Below the pieces are notes generated by a model. The model was not told the DNA's origin. It did no database searches and worked only from the letters and a program-made list of their open reading frames with translations. A DNA stretch of 7,553 bases, from NCBI GenBank assembly GCA_947461985.1, contig CANHNT010000093.1, forward strand, positions 1 through 7,553. The letters are read 5' to 3'. The position numbers were made by a program, and so were the translations under genes. The DNA is from Bacteroidota bacterium (GTDB taxonomy: Bacteria; Bacteroidota; Bacteroidia; Chitinophagales; Chitinophagaceae). Below are positions 1 to 6,407 of this stretch, piece after piece. Numbering within the stretch: position 1 is the stretch's first letter; each line of letters opens with the position of its first letter.

Positions 1-2
1 AA

Positions 3-374
3 TGGCTTCACTATAAAATAGTACGAGTTGAAGATGGAGAAGTTGAAGTTTCATTAGCAGTTCGAGAGGAAATGACGAACCCATTAAAAATGCTTCATGG
101 TGGAATGGCTGCTATGATTTGTGACGAAATATGTGGATTAGCTTTTTACAGCACAAATGCTGATACCATTTACACTACAGTCAATTTATCGATAGATTAT
201 TTATGGAGTACTCCGTTAGGATCAACCATTTTTGCAGTAGGAAAAGTAATTCGAAAGGGTAAAAAAATAGCCAATACAGAATGTACCATTTATGACGAGC
301 ATAAAAATATTATTGTGCATGCCAAATCAAATTTATTAAATACAGAAAAACCAGCATTTGAATTGGCCTTATAA
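3..374 (+). CDS. PaaI-like hotdog-fold thioesterase, 5' end missing
   Basis: This is the C-terminal 123 residues of a hotdog-fold protein of the PaaI/acyl-CoA thioesterase type. The frame is open to the left edge, so the start lies outside the window; the ATG at 72 is internal, because coding sequence with a typical strand pattern (HYKIVRVEDGEVEVSLAV) precedes it. The signature is NPLKMLHGGMAAMICDE at visible residues 26-42: the HGG turn followed by the central helix carrying the acidic residue that serves as catalytic base in PaaI enzymes. After it come beta strands (TIYTTVNLSIDYL, then GSTIFAVGKVIRKGKK). PaaI proteins are about 140 residues, so only some 15-20 residues are missing. Members hydrolyse acyl-CoA thioesters in the cytoplasm; the substrate cannot be told from sequence. 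The glycosyltransferase gene follows after 29 bases and is probably co-transcribed. Family is fairly sure, physiological role unknown. Confidence 0.85.
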   Translation, partial: WLHYKIVRVEDGEVEVSLAVREEMTNPLKMLHGGMAAMICDEICGLAFYSTNADTIYTTVNLSIDYLWSTPLGSTIFAVGKVIRKGKKIANTECTIYDEHKNIIVHAKSNLLNTEKPAFELAL

Positions 375-403
375 TTTATATTTTCATTGTAAATTGCAGT
401 TTC

Positions 404-1141
404 ATGCTCAATAATAAAAAAATAATAGTTGTATTGCCTGCTTATAACGCAGCTAAAACACTTGAAAATACTTTCAAAGAAATTCCTTTTGACATCGTTG
501 ATGAGGTTGTTCTTGTAGATGATTCGAGTAAAGACAATACTGTTGAAGTAGGGCGCCGAATAGGAATAAAACACATTATCAAGCACGATAAAAATAAAGG
601 TTATGGAGGAAATCAAAAAAGCTGCTACAATAAAGCCCTCGAATTAGGAGCCGATATTGTTATCATGTTACACCCAGATTATCAATATACTCCTTTGTTA
701 ATTCCTTCTATGGCACACATTATCGCTAGTGGCTTGTATCCGGTAGTATTGGGCTCTCGTATTTTAGGAAAAGGCGCATTAAATGGAGGAATGCCAATGT
801 ATAAATATATTTTCAATCGATTTTTAACACTGAGTGAAAATATTTTATTGAGCCAAAAATTAAGTGAATACCACACGGGCTACCGCGCCTTTTCGAAAGA
901 AGTTTTGACTTCTATTAACTACAATATCAATAATGATGATTTTATTTTTGACAATGAAATGCTCTCTCAAATATTTATGAATGGTTTTGAAATAGCCGAA
1001 ATTACCTGCCCTACAAAATATTTTGAAGAAGCTTCAAGTATTAATTTCAGTAGAAGTATGAAATATGGCTTAGGTGTATTACGTGTTGCCCTCGTGCATC
1101 GTTTACATAAATGGACATTAGTAAAAAGTAAGTTATATTAA
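404..1141 (+). CDS. Glycosyltransferase family 2 (DPM1/DPG-synthase-like)
   Basis: A complete 245-residue GT-A glycosyltransferase. The N-terminus KIIVVLPAYNAAKTL (residues 5-20) is the first nucleotide-binding strand, VLVDDSSKDNT (36-46) carries the Asp pair that binds the sugar nucleotide, and NKGYGGNQ (64-71) follows. The usual DxD metal site is replaced by HPD in MLHPDYQYTP (88-97), a variant I associate with this subfamily. VLGSR (115-119) and EYHTGYRAF (155-163) match the acceptor-side motifs of dolichyl/polyprenyl-phosphate mannosyl- or glucosyltransferase-like enzymes, and FIFDNEM (180-186) is also typical. There is no C-terminal pair of membrane helices, so the enzyme should be cytosolic or peripheral. 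The ATG at 404 is chosen because the fold begins five residues in. It lies 29 bases after the thioesterase gene and converges on gldN. Donor and acceptor are unknown; a lipid phosphate or cell-surface glycan acceptor is an inference. Confidence 0.9.
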   Translation: MLNNKKIIVVLPAYNAAKTLENTFKEIPFDIVDEVVLVDDSSKDNTVEVGRRIGIKHIIKHDKNKGYGGNQKSCYNKALELGADIVIMLHPDYQYTPLLIPSMAHIIASGLYPVVLGSRILGKGALNGGMPMYKYIFNRFLTLSENILLSQKLSEYHTGYRAFSKEVLTSINYNINNDDFIFDNEMLSQIFMNGFEIAEITCPTKYFEEASSINFSRSMKYGLGVLRVALVHRLHKWTLVKSKLY

Positions 1142-1217
1142 TTTGTTTAGATTAAATTTAAGCTAGTTAGCATAAATTTCTCGTTCTCCTAAAATAGTAG
1201 GATGCACTTTTAGAGAT

Positions 1218-1248
1218 AAAAAAACACCGAAAATTCGGTGTTTTTTTT
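1218..1248. terminator. Bidirectional intrinsic terminator between glycosyltransferase gene and gldN
   Basis: The stem CACCGA (1225-1230) pairs with TCGGTG (1235-1240) around a four-base AAAT loop. It is flanked by seven A residues on the left (1218-1224) and eight T residues on the right (1241-1248). Read on + it gives a GC-rich hairpin followed by U8 for the glycosyltransferase unit; read on - it gives the same hairpin followed by U7, starting 24 bases past the gldN stop. The A and T tracts can extend the stem. One element therefore serves both converging transcription units. Confidence 0.9.
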
Positions 1249-1263
1249 ATATTTTTTATTTTT

Positions 1264-2190
1264 TTAATAAACCCACAAATCGTGTTCTTTATTAAATAAT
1301 TTTTCTTTGATTTCTTCCGATTGATTTAAACGATCAATCCCTGTTTTAAGATTCATGATATCATCTTGAAAAGGATTATTCATTGTAGTTTTTAATACAT
1401 AGCTTGAGAACATTCTTTTTTCAAAGAAATCATCCCAAGAATATCTGTAAACATCATTTTCAGGATTGTATACTTCATATTTAGCATTGTTTGCTCTTAT
1501 GTCTGGATAATACACATAAAATAGTGGTAATGAAGCTCTAAATGAACCATCTGTATTTTTTTTATCATAGAAAGGAGCAAATCCAATGATTCTCACAACC
1601 ATTCTACCAATATTCTTGTCAAATATCCAATCTTCTTTTAGTTGGAATTTAGTTATATCATCCGGGTTAAATTGTTTCAAAATAACTTGAATAGTAATTT
1701 CGCCTGTCTCAGGATTTTCTACCGCAATGGAATCTGCTTTTCCTGCTAATTTAGTCATTACATCATCTGCAGTCATTGGATCTGTAAAACGTTCATCTTT
1801 AAAAGCAGTTACTTCGCCTTTTTTAATTGCGTCTAACAAAATTTCAATATACATACCCCCACCACTTTCATCATCTCCAGGATAACGAAATGCGAAATTT
1901 TGTTTTTGACGGGTATCGATTTCTCTCCAAACGCGTTTTTTGAACAACACATCTGCTTCACGAATGGGAGCCCAAGGAGTTACATAATTATTATGTTCTA
2001 CCTTGTCTACAACACCATCTTTTCGCAAAGATGGTTTCCATGAATCATTGACTATTCTTGCAGTTCCACCTTGAACTACAGGGTCTGTGCTAATACCTGC
2101 AGGTGGTGGCACCCCAGGTTGAGCATATACTGAACCACTTATTAAAAGTGATAACGCTAAAACTGTTTTAAACTTATTTATATTTATCAT
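1264..2190 (-). CDS. gldN: GldN/PorN, T9SS periplasmic ring component
   Basis: A 308-residue exported protein of the GldN/PorN family. Residues 1-23 form a signal peptide (basic NKFK, a hydrophobic stretch, then the signal peptidase I site VYA before QPG). There is no lipobox, so it is soluble in the periplasm. A proline-rich linker (PGVPPPAG) follows. The family core is visible as PWAPIREADVLFKKRVWREI (72-91), the GGGMYIEILLDAI stretch (110-122), KEDWIFDKNIGRMVVRIIG (185-203), the YYPDIR patch (227-232) and RYSWDDFFEKRMFSSYV (249-265). Known role: GldN binds GldK to form the large ring under the outer membrane and contacts the tip of GldM. The start is 21 bases after the gldM stop, so the two are probably translated from one mRNA. 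It is the last gene of the operon; the terminator follows at once and no gldO paralogue is adjacent, unlike in Flavobacterium johnsoniae. Confidence 0.93.
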   Translation of the reverse strand: MININKFKTVLALSLLISGSVYAQPGVPPPAGISTDPVVQGGTARIVNDSWKPSLRKDGVVDKVEHNNYVTPWAPIREADVLFKKRVWREIDTRQKQNFAFRYPGDDESGGGMYIEILLDAIKKGEVTAFKDERFTDPMTADDVMTKLAGKADSIAVENPETGEITIQVILKQFNPDDITKFQLKEDWIFDKNIGRMVVRIIGFAPFYDKKNTDGSFRASLPLFYVYYPDIRANNAKYEVYNPENDVYRYSWDDFFEKRMFSSYVLKTTMNNPFQDDIMNLKTGIDRLNQSEEIKEKLFNKEHDLWVY

Positions 2191-2211
2191 GATATTTATA
2201 AAATAAAATTG

Positions 2212-3852
2212 TTAATTATTAATGCTAAATGCTAAGGTACCTAAATTTCTTGGTCTTTTATCAGGACCAACAGCCATAATACGATCAAAAAATAATTTAT
2301 CCCCTGGTTTCAATTTATCCATTACAGATTTAATATCCCCAACATTTGTAAACATTCCTGTCATAGTACCTTCTAATGGTGTTCCTCTTTTTGGCTGATA
2401 AAAATATTCATATGAAATCACATTAAATTTTGCATCAAAATCGAAATTTTCTAATTTAGCAACAATTCCTATTTGAGATTTCAATTCATTTGCTCCTGCT
2501 ACGCCTCCAAATTTATTTGCAAAAGAAGCTTTCGGATCAGGAATATATTTTACGCGGTATTCATATTTCCCAAAATTCTTAGTCGTTCCATCAGACAATT
2601 TTGCAGATAAAGAAATATATGATTTACCAGGTGATGTTACTCTTACTAAATATTTATTAACCCCTTCAGATTTAGTTAATGTACAACCTTCTGGAGTAGC
2701 TACTAAATTTCCAGCAGTAACACCCGAAGCAGACAATGTAATAGGATTATCTACACCAATATAAAATACATTCATTTTATCTAACGAAATAGATGCTTGC
2801 GCTTCTCCTACAAAATATTGTGCAGGTTTTTCCATCGTAACTGTTCTTTGTCTTACAGATCGCACGTTTCCAGCTACTGAATCCATGAAAGTTGCAGTTA
2901 CTGAGAATGTTTTAGGTCCTGAACCACTTGCTATGGCAGTATATTCAGCAACTCCATTTACAGCTGTGATTGTTTGTCCACCTACATTAAATCGTAAATT
3001 ATTCAATCTTTTATTGTACGTTCCTAAAACAATTCTTGCTTTGTATTTTTCTCCAGGTAATAAATAATTATTATCAGCAGAAACCATGATCACATAATCA
3101 TCCATCGTTCTTGCTATAGGGTTAATAAATTCTTTATCTACTTTTTCGCCTGTTGCTCTTGACCAAATATTATCTAGCGCAACTGATTGACAAGCTAATA
3201 CATCATTTTTATATTTATCCAACAAGGTTACATTGGCGATCAACGGAGACATGTGAAAATTTGCATTACTCCAATCTTGTATTTCACCTTCTGCATTTTT
3301 TTCAACAGTAAAATTCAAAGGCAACATGTCGTAAATTTCTTTATTTTGACCTTTTCCAGGTGCTACAATATTTTCACCATCTAAAGGGACTTGACCAGCA
3401 ATATCATCTTTAAAATCTTGTAACATTTTCATTAATTTAGGCCCATTACCTTGATCAACCATGATGTGCGTACCAGCATCTAAATTATCAATCGCTTTAT
3501 ATTCCCCATTTTCTAAACGTCCACCTGCCTCTTTGATAATCATTTCTTTATAATTATCAATTTGAGTAATGATATCTTTTGTTTTTTGATTAACCGTATT
3601 CGCTAATAGTAAAGCTGCTTGAACTTTAACTTTTTTAGTTTCTAATGTTTTAGGATCATTTATATACTTACTAAATGCACCTGTTACCGCAGCATTTCTA
3701 TCAATAGTTGATTTGTTAGAGTTCTCAATACTCTTACCAATTGTTTTAAAGGCATTCAAAATCTCACTTGATACATTCATGGCTAACAAGGCTGTTAGTA
3801 CCAAATACATCAAGTTAATCATCAGCTGTCTAGGCTCTTTAGGTAATGACAT
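2212..3852 (-). CDS. gldM: GldM/PorM, T9SS motor shaft protein
   Basis: A 546-residue GldM/PorM, slightly longer than the 513 residues of F. johnsoniae GldM. It has a short cytoplasmic N-terminus (MSLPKEPR), one membrane helix at about residues 10-29 (LMINLMYLVLTALLAMNVSS), then a long periplasmic part. By comparison with known structures this should divide into an alpha-helical D1 (about 35-225) and three beta domains, D2 (226-345), D3 (346-435) and D4 (436-546). The D3 opening DKMNVFYIGVDNPITL and the D4 pattern LENFDFDAKFNV are family signatures. Arg8 and Tyr16 align with F. johnsoniae GldM Arg9 and Tyr17, which lie at the interface with GldL. Known role: a GldM dimer inside a GldL pentamer turns proton flow into motion, passed through the periplasm to the GldK/GldN ring. 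The start is 63 bases after gldL. No frameshift or truncation is seen. Confidence 0.95.
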   Translation of the reverse strand: MSLPKEPRQLMINLMYLVLTALLAMNVSSEILNAFKTIGKSIENSNKSTIDRNAAVTGAFSKYINDPKTLETKKVKVQAALLLANTVNQKTKDIITQIDNYKEMIIKEAGGRLENGEYKAIDNLDAGTHIMVDQGNGPKLMKMLQDFKDDIAGQVPLDGENIVAPGKGQNKEIYDMLPLNFTVEKNAEGEIQDWSNANFHMSPLIANVTLLDKYKNDVLACQSVALDNIWSRATGEKVDKEFINPIARTMDDYVIMVSADNNYLLPGEKYKARIVLGTYNKRLNNLRFNVGGQTITAVNGVAEYTAIASGSGPKTFSVTATFMDSVAGNVRSVRQRTVTMEKPAQYFVGEAQASISLDKMNVFYIGVDNPITLSASGVTAGNLVATPEGCTLTKSEGVNKYLVRVTSPGKSYISLSAKLSDGTTKNFGKYEYRVKYIPDPKASFANKFGGVAGANELKSQIGIVAKLENFDFDAKFNVISYEYFYQPKRGTPLEGTMTGMFTNVGDIKSVMDKLKPGDKLFFDRIMAVGPDKRPRNLGTLAFSINN

Positions 3853-3915
3853 TCTTTATCGTAATTTACTTAAATTATTTAAAATTATTTCTATTTATTT
3901 ATTATCTCTGTCATC

Positions 3916-4758
3916 TTAACGACCTTGCATCGCTGTTAACATATTACCATAAATTTGATTCAATGTGCCTAAGTTTTTAGCTAACATACCAATTTGTTCT
4001 TTTGCTTTATTAGCATCATCAGCACTGTTTTGCATAGCATCAGAAGCATTTACCAAATTACTATAAAACTTGTTCATTGCTTTCAAATGGTTGTTAGCAT
4101 CTTGCAATTCTACTTCATAAATTTGGTTTAAAGAACCTAAGTTTTTCGTTAAAGTAGAAACTTGATCATGAAATTTAGCTGTTTCATCAGCAGCATTATT
4201 AAATGAATTTAATGTATTAGCAGCTCCCATAAATGTATCTTTCATTTGACCTAAAGCAGTTGTTGCTTCTTTAGCTTTGGCAGCATAATCATTGGTAGCA
4301 ACAGTTACATTTGCAATATCTTTTACTTGATCAACCGTTTCACCAAATTTTGTGAAATTTTCGCTTAATTTTTTCAAATTTGCAGGATTTAAATTAACTT
4401 CATCCAACATTTTATCTAAAGCTGCTGTTGAGGACGAACCTGAACCACTACCACCACTTAAATTTACGGGTGTGGGTTGAAATTTCACTCCTTTTTTATA
4501 AGCCTCAACATGGGGATTTTCATCAATTCCAGGATAGTATTTTTCCCAATAGTAATCTTTATGTGGAGGAAGTAATCCCATTAATGCAAAAATAAATGCT
4601 TCTGTCAACATACCAATCGTTAACATTGTTCCTGCAATTGCCCAGTGTTGTAACTTAGCCAATGCTCCAATTAACACGATTGATGCTCCAACACCAATTA
4701 TGACGTTTTTAATATATTTTCCATTTGTAGTTTCAAAAAATAGAGCTATCGAATTCAT
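3916..4758 (-). CDS. gldL: GldL/PorL, T9SS motor stator protein with long cytoplasmic tail
   Basis: A 280-residue inner-membrane protein with two membrane helices, about residues 16-36 and 40-63, joined by the tight turn KLQHWAIAG. Tyr15 or a near neighbour, Lys35, His38 and Glu53 line up with the F. johnsoniae GldL residues Tyr13, Lys27, His30 and Glu49 that have been linked to proton use. The position equivalent to Glu59 is Leu63. The PPHKDYYWEKYYPGI segment (64-78) follows the second helix. A Gly/Ser-rich linker (SGGSGSGSSS, 101-110) then leads to a helical, probably coiled-coil tail (about 111-280) that contains a repeated NLG(S/T)LNQIY unit. F. johnsoniae GldL has only about 215 residues. 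Known role: five GldL helix pairs surround the GldM dimer to form the proton-driven motor of secretion and gliding. The gene sits 73 bases after gldK and 63 before gldM. Confidence 0.94.
   Translation of the reverse strand: MNSIALFFETTNGKYIKNVIIGVGASIVLIGALAKLQHWAIAGTMLTIGMLTEAFIFALMGLLPPHKDYYWEKYYPGIDENPHVEAYKKGVKFQPTPVNLSGGSGSGSSSTAALDKMLDEVNLNPANLKKLSENFTKFGETVDQVKDIANVTVATNDYAAKAKEATTALGQMKDTFMGAANTLNSFNNAADETAKFHDQVSTLTKNLGSLNQIYEVELQDANNHLKAMNKFYSNLVNASDAMQNSADDANKAKEQIGMLAKNLGTLNQIYGNMLTAMQGR
3934..4173 (-). repeat. Duplicated NLG(S/T)LNQIY segment in the GldL tail
   Basis: Two copies of a segment of about 24 residues lie 56 residues apart in GldL, at residues 196-219 (4102-4173) and 252-275 (3934-4005). 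The shared core is KNLGSLNQIY in the first copy and KNLGTLNQIY in the second, each preceded by a Q-x3-L helical turn. The DNA of the two copies is also visibly similar but has diverged at many codon positions, so the duplication is old and kept at the protein level. Confidence 0.85.
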
Positions 4759-4831
4759 TTTTTATACTTTTATTATTAATTATTTATGTTATTTTTTTTC
4801 TTAAATATGTATGTTATTCCTTTTAAAATAA

Positions 4832-6115
4832 CTATTTTCTTGGTGTTTTATTGCTTAAAGATGGTGCAATGTATTCAATAATACATCTAAACCCAATAAA
4901 TGCTTTTGCGGTATCTGCAAATTCATAATCACGTGAACTGACTTGTAAAAAACTTGCTACATCTTTCCAACTACCTCCACGGGTAACTTTACGCTTCCAC
5001 CATGTAGGGTCAGTTTCTTTAGCACGGCTTCTAACTTCTGGTGACATATCCGATATATTAGAATAGGTATTTATTTCGTAAGGTGAAGAAGTCCATTCGG
5101 CAACGTTTCCACTCATGTTATACAAACCATAATCATTTGGCCAATAAGCATCAGCTCGTACAGTATATAAACCACCATCTGCACTGTAATTACCTCTGTT
5201 GGGTTTAAAGTTTGCTAAGTAACAACCTTTTTTATTAACTATATAAGGACCACCCCAAGGATATGGAGATTGAGTTCTGCCACCTCTTGCTGCCCACTCC
5301 CATTGCTCTTCACTTGGCAAACGGAAGTTTCCTTCTAAATACATTTTTTTAGAATCTCTATACCCTCTCCATAGATGAGTTCTCCAATTGGTAAAAGCGT
5401 TTGCTTGATACCAATTCACACCTACTACTGGATATTTATCAAATGATGGGTACCAAAAGTATTGATGCGTGATAGGTTCATTGTAAGAATATGAAAATAG
5501 TTTCATCCAAACAGTCGTGTCAGGGTAAGCACCAACATCATATTTCATTAAATAGTTTAAACGATTTTGTGTTTGTCCAGGAACGGATTGTTTAGCCATT
5601 TGATCATAATCAAAAGCTTCATAATGATACTTTAATTTAGAATTATCGAATTCTTTTTTACCCCAAATGCTTTCTGTATTTGGAACATAATAAGAAGCCA
5701 TTTGATCCTGTAAATCAACATCATTCCATTTTAATTTTTTCTTCCAATCAATTATTTGAGAGCCATCATCTAAATCTCTATAATCACCTAAGACAGAGTG
5801 AGCCGTAGAATCTCTCACCCAATTTACAAACTGACGATATTCTGCATTTGTAATCTCAGTAGCGTCCATATAAAAACCTAACATTTGTACTGTTCTGTTT
5901 TTTACGTCATTGGCGTTTCTAACATCTTGATCACTAGCACCCATGTGCATAACACCAGATGGCACCCATGTCATTCCAACTGGAGCCGAAACTATATTAT
6001 TAACTTTAATAGTGTTACCAACTACTTGACCTTGCGGCCCACCAGTTCCACCACATCCCCATGATGTTGCTATCAATCCTAAAGCTAATAGTCTTAACGA
6101 AAATTGTTTTATCAT
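4832..6115 (-). CDS. gldK: GldK/PorK, T9SS ring lipoprotein with inactive FGE-sulfatase fold
   Basis: A 427-residue lipoprotein of the GldK/PorK family. The signal peptide ends in TSWGC, putting the lipidated Cys at residue 21, although the lipobox is imperfect (Ser at -3, Trp at -2). The rest is a formylglycine-generating-enzyme-like domain: MTWVPSGVMHMGASD (48-62), FYMDATEITNAEYRQFV (81-97), YPVVGVNWYQANAFTNWR (228-245), RLPSEEQWEWAARGG (265-279), YGLYNMSGNVAEW (329-341) and VTRGGSW ending in FIGFRCI (377-412). An insertion of about 120 residues separates the first two motifs from the rest. The catalytic cysteines of true FGE are absent between the GGSW and GFRC motifs, so the domain should be structural. 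Known role: GldK and GldN form the periplasmic ring anchored to the outer membrane. It is the first gene of the operon, 22-30 bases downstream of a good promoter. Confidence 0.94.
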   Translation of the reverse strand: MIKQFSLRLLALGLIATSWGCGGTGGPQGQVVGNTIKVNNIVSAPVGMTWVPSGVMHMGASDQDVRNANDVKNRTVQMLGFYMDATEITNAEYRQFVNWVRDSTAHSVLGDYRDLDDGSQIIDWKKKLKWNDVDLQDQMASYYVPNTESIWGKKEFDNSKLKYHYEAFDYDQMAKQSVPGQTQNRLNYLMKYDVGAYPDTTVWMKLFSYSYNEPITHQYFWYPSFDKYPVVGVNWYQANAFTNWRTHLWRGYRDSKKMYLEGNFRLPSEEQWEWAARGGRTQSPYPWGGPYIVNKKGCYLANFKPNRGNYSADGGLYTVRADAYWPNDYGLYNMSGNVAEWTSSPYEINTYSNISDMSPEVRSRAKETDPTWWKRKVTRGGSWKDVASFLQVSSRDYEFADTAKAFIGFRCIIEYIAPSLSNKTPRK

Positions 6116-6144
6116 AATCCGTTTATTGTTTTTTTACAAGAAGG

Positions 6145-6175
6145 CAAATATATTAAAAATATTATTTAAATCAAA
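6145..6175 (-). promoter_or_regulatory. Bacteroidota-type promoter of the gldKLMN operon
   Basis: On the - strand TTTG at 6172-6175 serves as the -33 element and TATATTTG at 6145-6152 as the -7 element, separated by exactly 19 bases. Both match the known Bacteroidota consensus TTTG-N19-21-TAnnTTTG without mismatch. Transcription would begin near 6138, giving a leader of about 20-25 bases before the gldK ATG at 6115. The position directly upstream of the first operon gene supports the call. Confidence 0.75.
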
Positions 6176-6253
6176 TATTAGCACAATATATGCAGGATAT
6201 TTTAATTCTTGTAAAAAAGTATTAATTATTTTTCATTTTATTCGTAATTTGTT

Positions 6254-6280
6254 AAAAAAACAGTTTTTAAATTTACTGTT
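6254..6280 (-). terminator. Candidate intrinsic terminator downstream of the DUF6048 gene
   Basis: On the - strand AACAGT (6280 down to 6275) pairs with ACTGTT (6264 down to 6259) around a ten-base loop, and the T run continues to 6254, making seven T in a row. It lies about 128 bases past the DUF6048 stop and about 80 bases before the gldK promoter, which is the right place to separate the two units. The stem is short and has only two G-C pairs, so strength is doubtful. Confidence 0.4.
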
Positions 6281-6297
6281 CCTCCCATATCAAGTGC

Positions 6298-6332
6298 AAA
6301 AAATGAAATATTTGGCAGAGTGCAAAATATTC
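6298..6332 (-). terminator. Weak hairpin, alternative terminator after the DUF6048 gene
   Basis: GAATATTTTG (6332 down to 6323) can pair with CAAATATTTC (6314 down to 6305), nine base pairs with one unpaired base on each side and an eight-base loop. A run of six T (6303-6298) follows on the - strand. The stem is almost all A-T, so this may be chance in AT-rich DNA. Confidence 0.25.
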
Positions 6333-6407
6333 TTTTACTATTTTACCTAAAAGTTATTAAAAATAGGACCAATCAATGATTTTAGTCTGCGAAAATTAAA
6401 TTTGCCC

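Larger units (their letters stand above)
6116..6407. other. Intergenic spacer between the DUF6048 gene and gldK
   Basis: This 292-base stretch is very AT-rich and separates two genes on the same strand. It holds the gldK promoter at its left end and two possible - strand terminators (6254-6280 and 6305-6332). A 74-codon + strand reading frame (6126-6350) crosses it, but its translation is dominated by Phe, Lys and Ile and it has no recognisable domain, so I do not call it a gene. I see no RNA gene or riboswitch here. Confidence 0.7.

Noticed and set aside
290..616. A 108-codon - strand frame across the thioesterase and glycosyltransferase genes
   Set aside because: Both + strand genes are clear by motif; the antisense frame is full of Tyr, Asn and Phe and matches nothing known to me.
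682..876. A 64-codon - strand frame inside the glycosyltransferase gene
   Set aside because: It is a shadow of the coding strand with no start context or domain.
2885..3067. A 60-codon + strand reading frame inside gldM
   Set aside because: It is antisense to the well-supported gldM D2 coding region and has no family resemblance.
3713..3919. A 68-codon + strand frame across the gldM start
   Set aside because: It is the complement of the GldM membrane helix region, which gives a false hydrophobic protein.
4759..4831. Search for a separate promoter or terminator between gldK and gldL
   Set aside because: The gap is almost all A and T, with no TAnnTTTG box at the right spacing to a TTTG and no stable hairpin.
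6295..6328. Two copies of GTGCAAAA about 25 bases apart, considered as an operator or repeat
   Set aside because: The copies are only eight bases and lie in AT-rich DNA; they are at the level of chance and no third copy or palindrome was seen.
6126..6350. A 74-codon + strand reading frame in the spacer upstream of gldK
   Set aside because: It runs over the gldK promoter and candidate terminators, is rich in Phe, Lys, Ile and Leu as expected of random AT-rich DNA, and shows no recognisable domain.
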